A stretch of 64,000 nt of DNA, from assembly GCA_003194525.1 (NCBI GenBank), contig NBIV01000216.1, forward strand, positions 62,001 to 126,000, written 5' to 3'. This DNA is from Gracilariopsis chorda (Eukaryota; Rhodophyta; Florideophyceae; Gracilariales; Gracilariaceae). Under the pieces are notes generated by a model that searched no databases, had not been told where the DNA came from, and saw nothing but the letters and a program-made list of their open reading frames with translations. Numbering within the stretch: position 1 is the stretch's first letter; each line of letters opens with the position of its first letter. The translations under genes were made by a program, and so were the position numbers. This document shows, piece after piece, positions 63,656-64,000 of this stretch.

Positions 63656-64000
63656 TCCAATGGACGTCGCTAGCTATCGCGCTAAAGTCGCTGAGCTGAC
63701 CATAGGACAGACGTACTAAGCACGCGCACTACGCGCGCTAAGCCGATCTGGCTTTCCATGGGCCACGGCGCGGAGCGCTAACCATCCTCTGGTCTAACTA
63801 TAGTGCGGCCTGCCTCTGGCGCACACTAATTTTGGCACTAACTATCAGCCCAATGAAACATCCGATGGACTTACAGCGCGGGCAGCGCCTGCCAAGGCGC
63901 GCGCGCTTGATCAAAAACGCCGTCGGCCAAATGGACAATTTTTTGAAGTGGCGTTGCACGCCCCGAAATCGGCCAAAGCAAAGAACGGCCGATATCTCGG
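63656..64000 (+). other. 3' region of element 2, running off the window
   Basis: No ORF. GC-rich with several short palindromes (GCGCGCACTACGCGCGC-like). I see no sequence matching the proposed 5' LTR, so the 3' LTR probably lies beyond the edge. Confidence 0.4.

Larger units (their letters stand above)
56595..64000 (+). mobile_element. Element 2: plus-strand Ty3/gypsy chromovirus, continues past the window
   Basis: LTR candidate, primer site candidate, intact gag (57,117-59,291), intact pol (to 63,655) and a 3' untranslated part up to the edge. The domain order protease, RT, RNase H, integrase, chromodomain is that of a chromovirus. No stop or frameshift disrupts either ORF apart from the gag-pol overlap, so the copy looks young. 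Confidence 0.8.

Noticed and set aside
63656-64000. 3' LTR of element 2 inside the window
   Set aside because: No match to the proposed 5' LTR and no polypurine tract was found in these bases.

Overview
This window is nuclear DNA of a eukaryote. It carries kinesin-5, a DOA1/PLAA ubiquitin adaptor, a mitochondrial carrier, an RRP6 exosome nuclease, an EMC subunit and a CNNM transporter. Genes are intron-poor: several ORFs of 800 to 1,400 codons have no intron. The eight introns I can place are short (about 67 to 190 bp) and GT-AG. Neighbouring convergent genes lie only 55 to 80 bp apart, yet long gene-free and transposon-rich stretches separate gene islands. A citramalate-synthase-type enzyme with an N-terminal extension, intron poverty and abundant Ty3/gypsy chromoviruses would fit an alga, most likely a red alga. 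That assignment is inference; no taxonomic marker is present.

Layout. Positions 1-131 hold the 3' end of a gene entering from the left. Positions 2,674-13,000 hold a mini membrane protein resembling the N-terminal part of Na,K-ATPase beta subunits, an APH-fold kinase-like protein, kinesin-5 and DOA1/PLAA. Positions 13,000-18,700 are gene-poor, with a degenerate LINE RNase H remnant and an interspersed repeat. Positions 18,700-27,300 hold a RING-H2 protein divergent from a possible PTH2-like ORF, a hypothetical basic protein, a citramalate synthase, a mitochondrial 2-oxoglutarate/malate carrier and a nucleoside diphosphate kinase. Positions 27,300-30,400 are gene-poor. Positions 30,400-43,700 hold a CNNM/MAM3 transporter, a SANT-like coiled-coil protein, a UBA-RWD-DExH helicase, an EMC10-like protein, an SMP-C2 lipid-transfer protein and a small membrane protein. 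Positions 44,850-49,918 hold a 5'-truncated LINE immediately behind RRP6.

From about 50,340 to the right edge the window is a pile of mobile elements. A Helitron 3' end with a frameshifted helicase abuts an LTR. That LTR faces a second copy of itself in inverted orientation, giving a palindrome of about 1.64 kb with a 23-bp centre. The second LTR closes the 3' end of a minus-strand chromovirus (element 1). Element 1 carries an unusual intact 595-codon ORF antisense to its pol, between pol and the LTR. Its pol remnant is cut off inside integrase by a plus-strand chromovirus (element 2). Element 2 has intact gag and pol overlapping in the -1 frame, and it runs to the right edge. The antisense ORF and the inverted LTR pair are the observations most worth following.

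The host genes are housekeeping functions of separate pathways (ubiquitin handling, mitosis, RNA processing, membrane contacts, amino acid and nucleotide metabolism). They show no operon-like relation.
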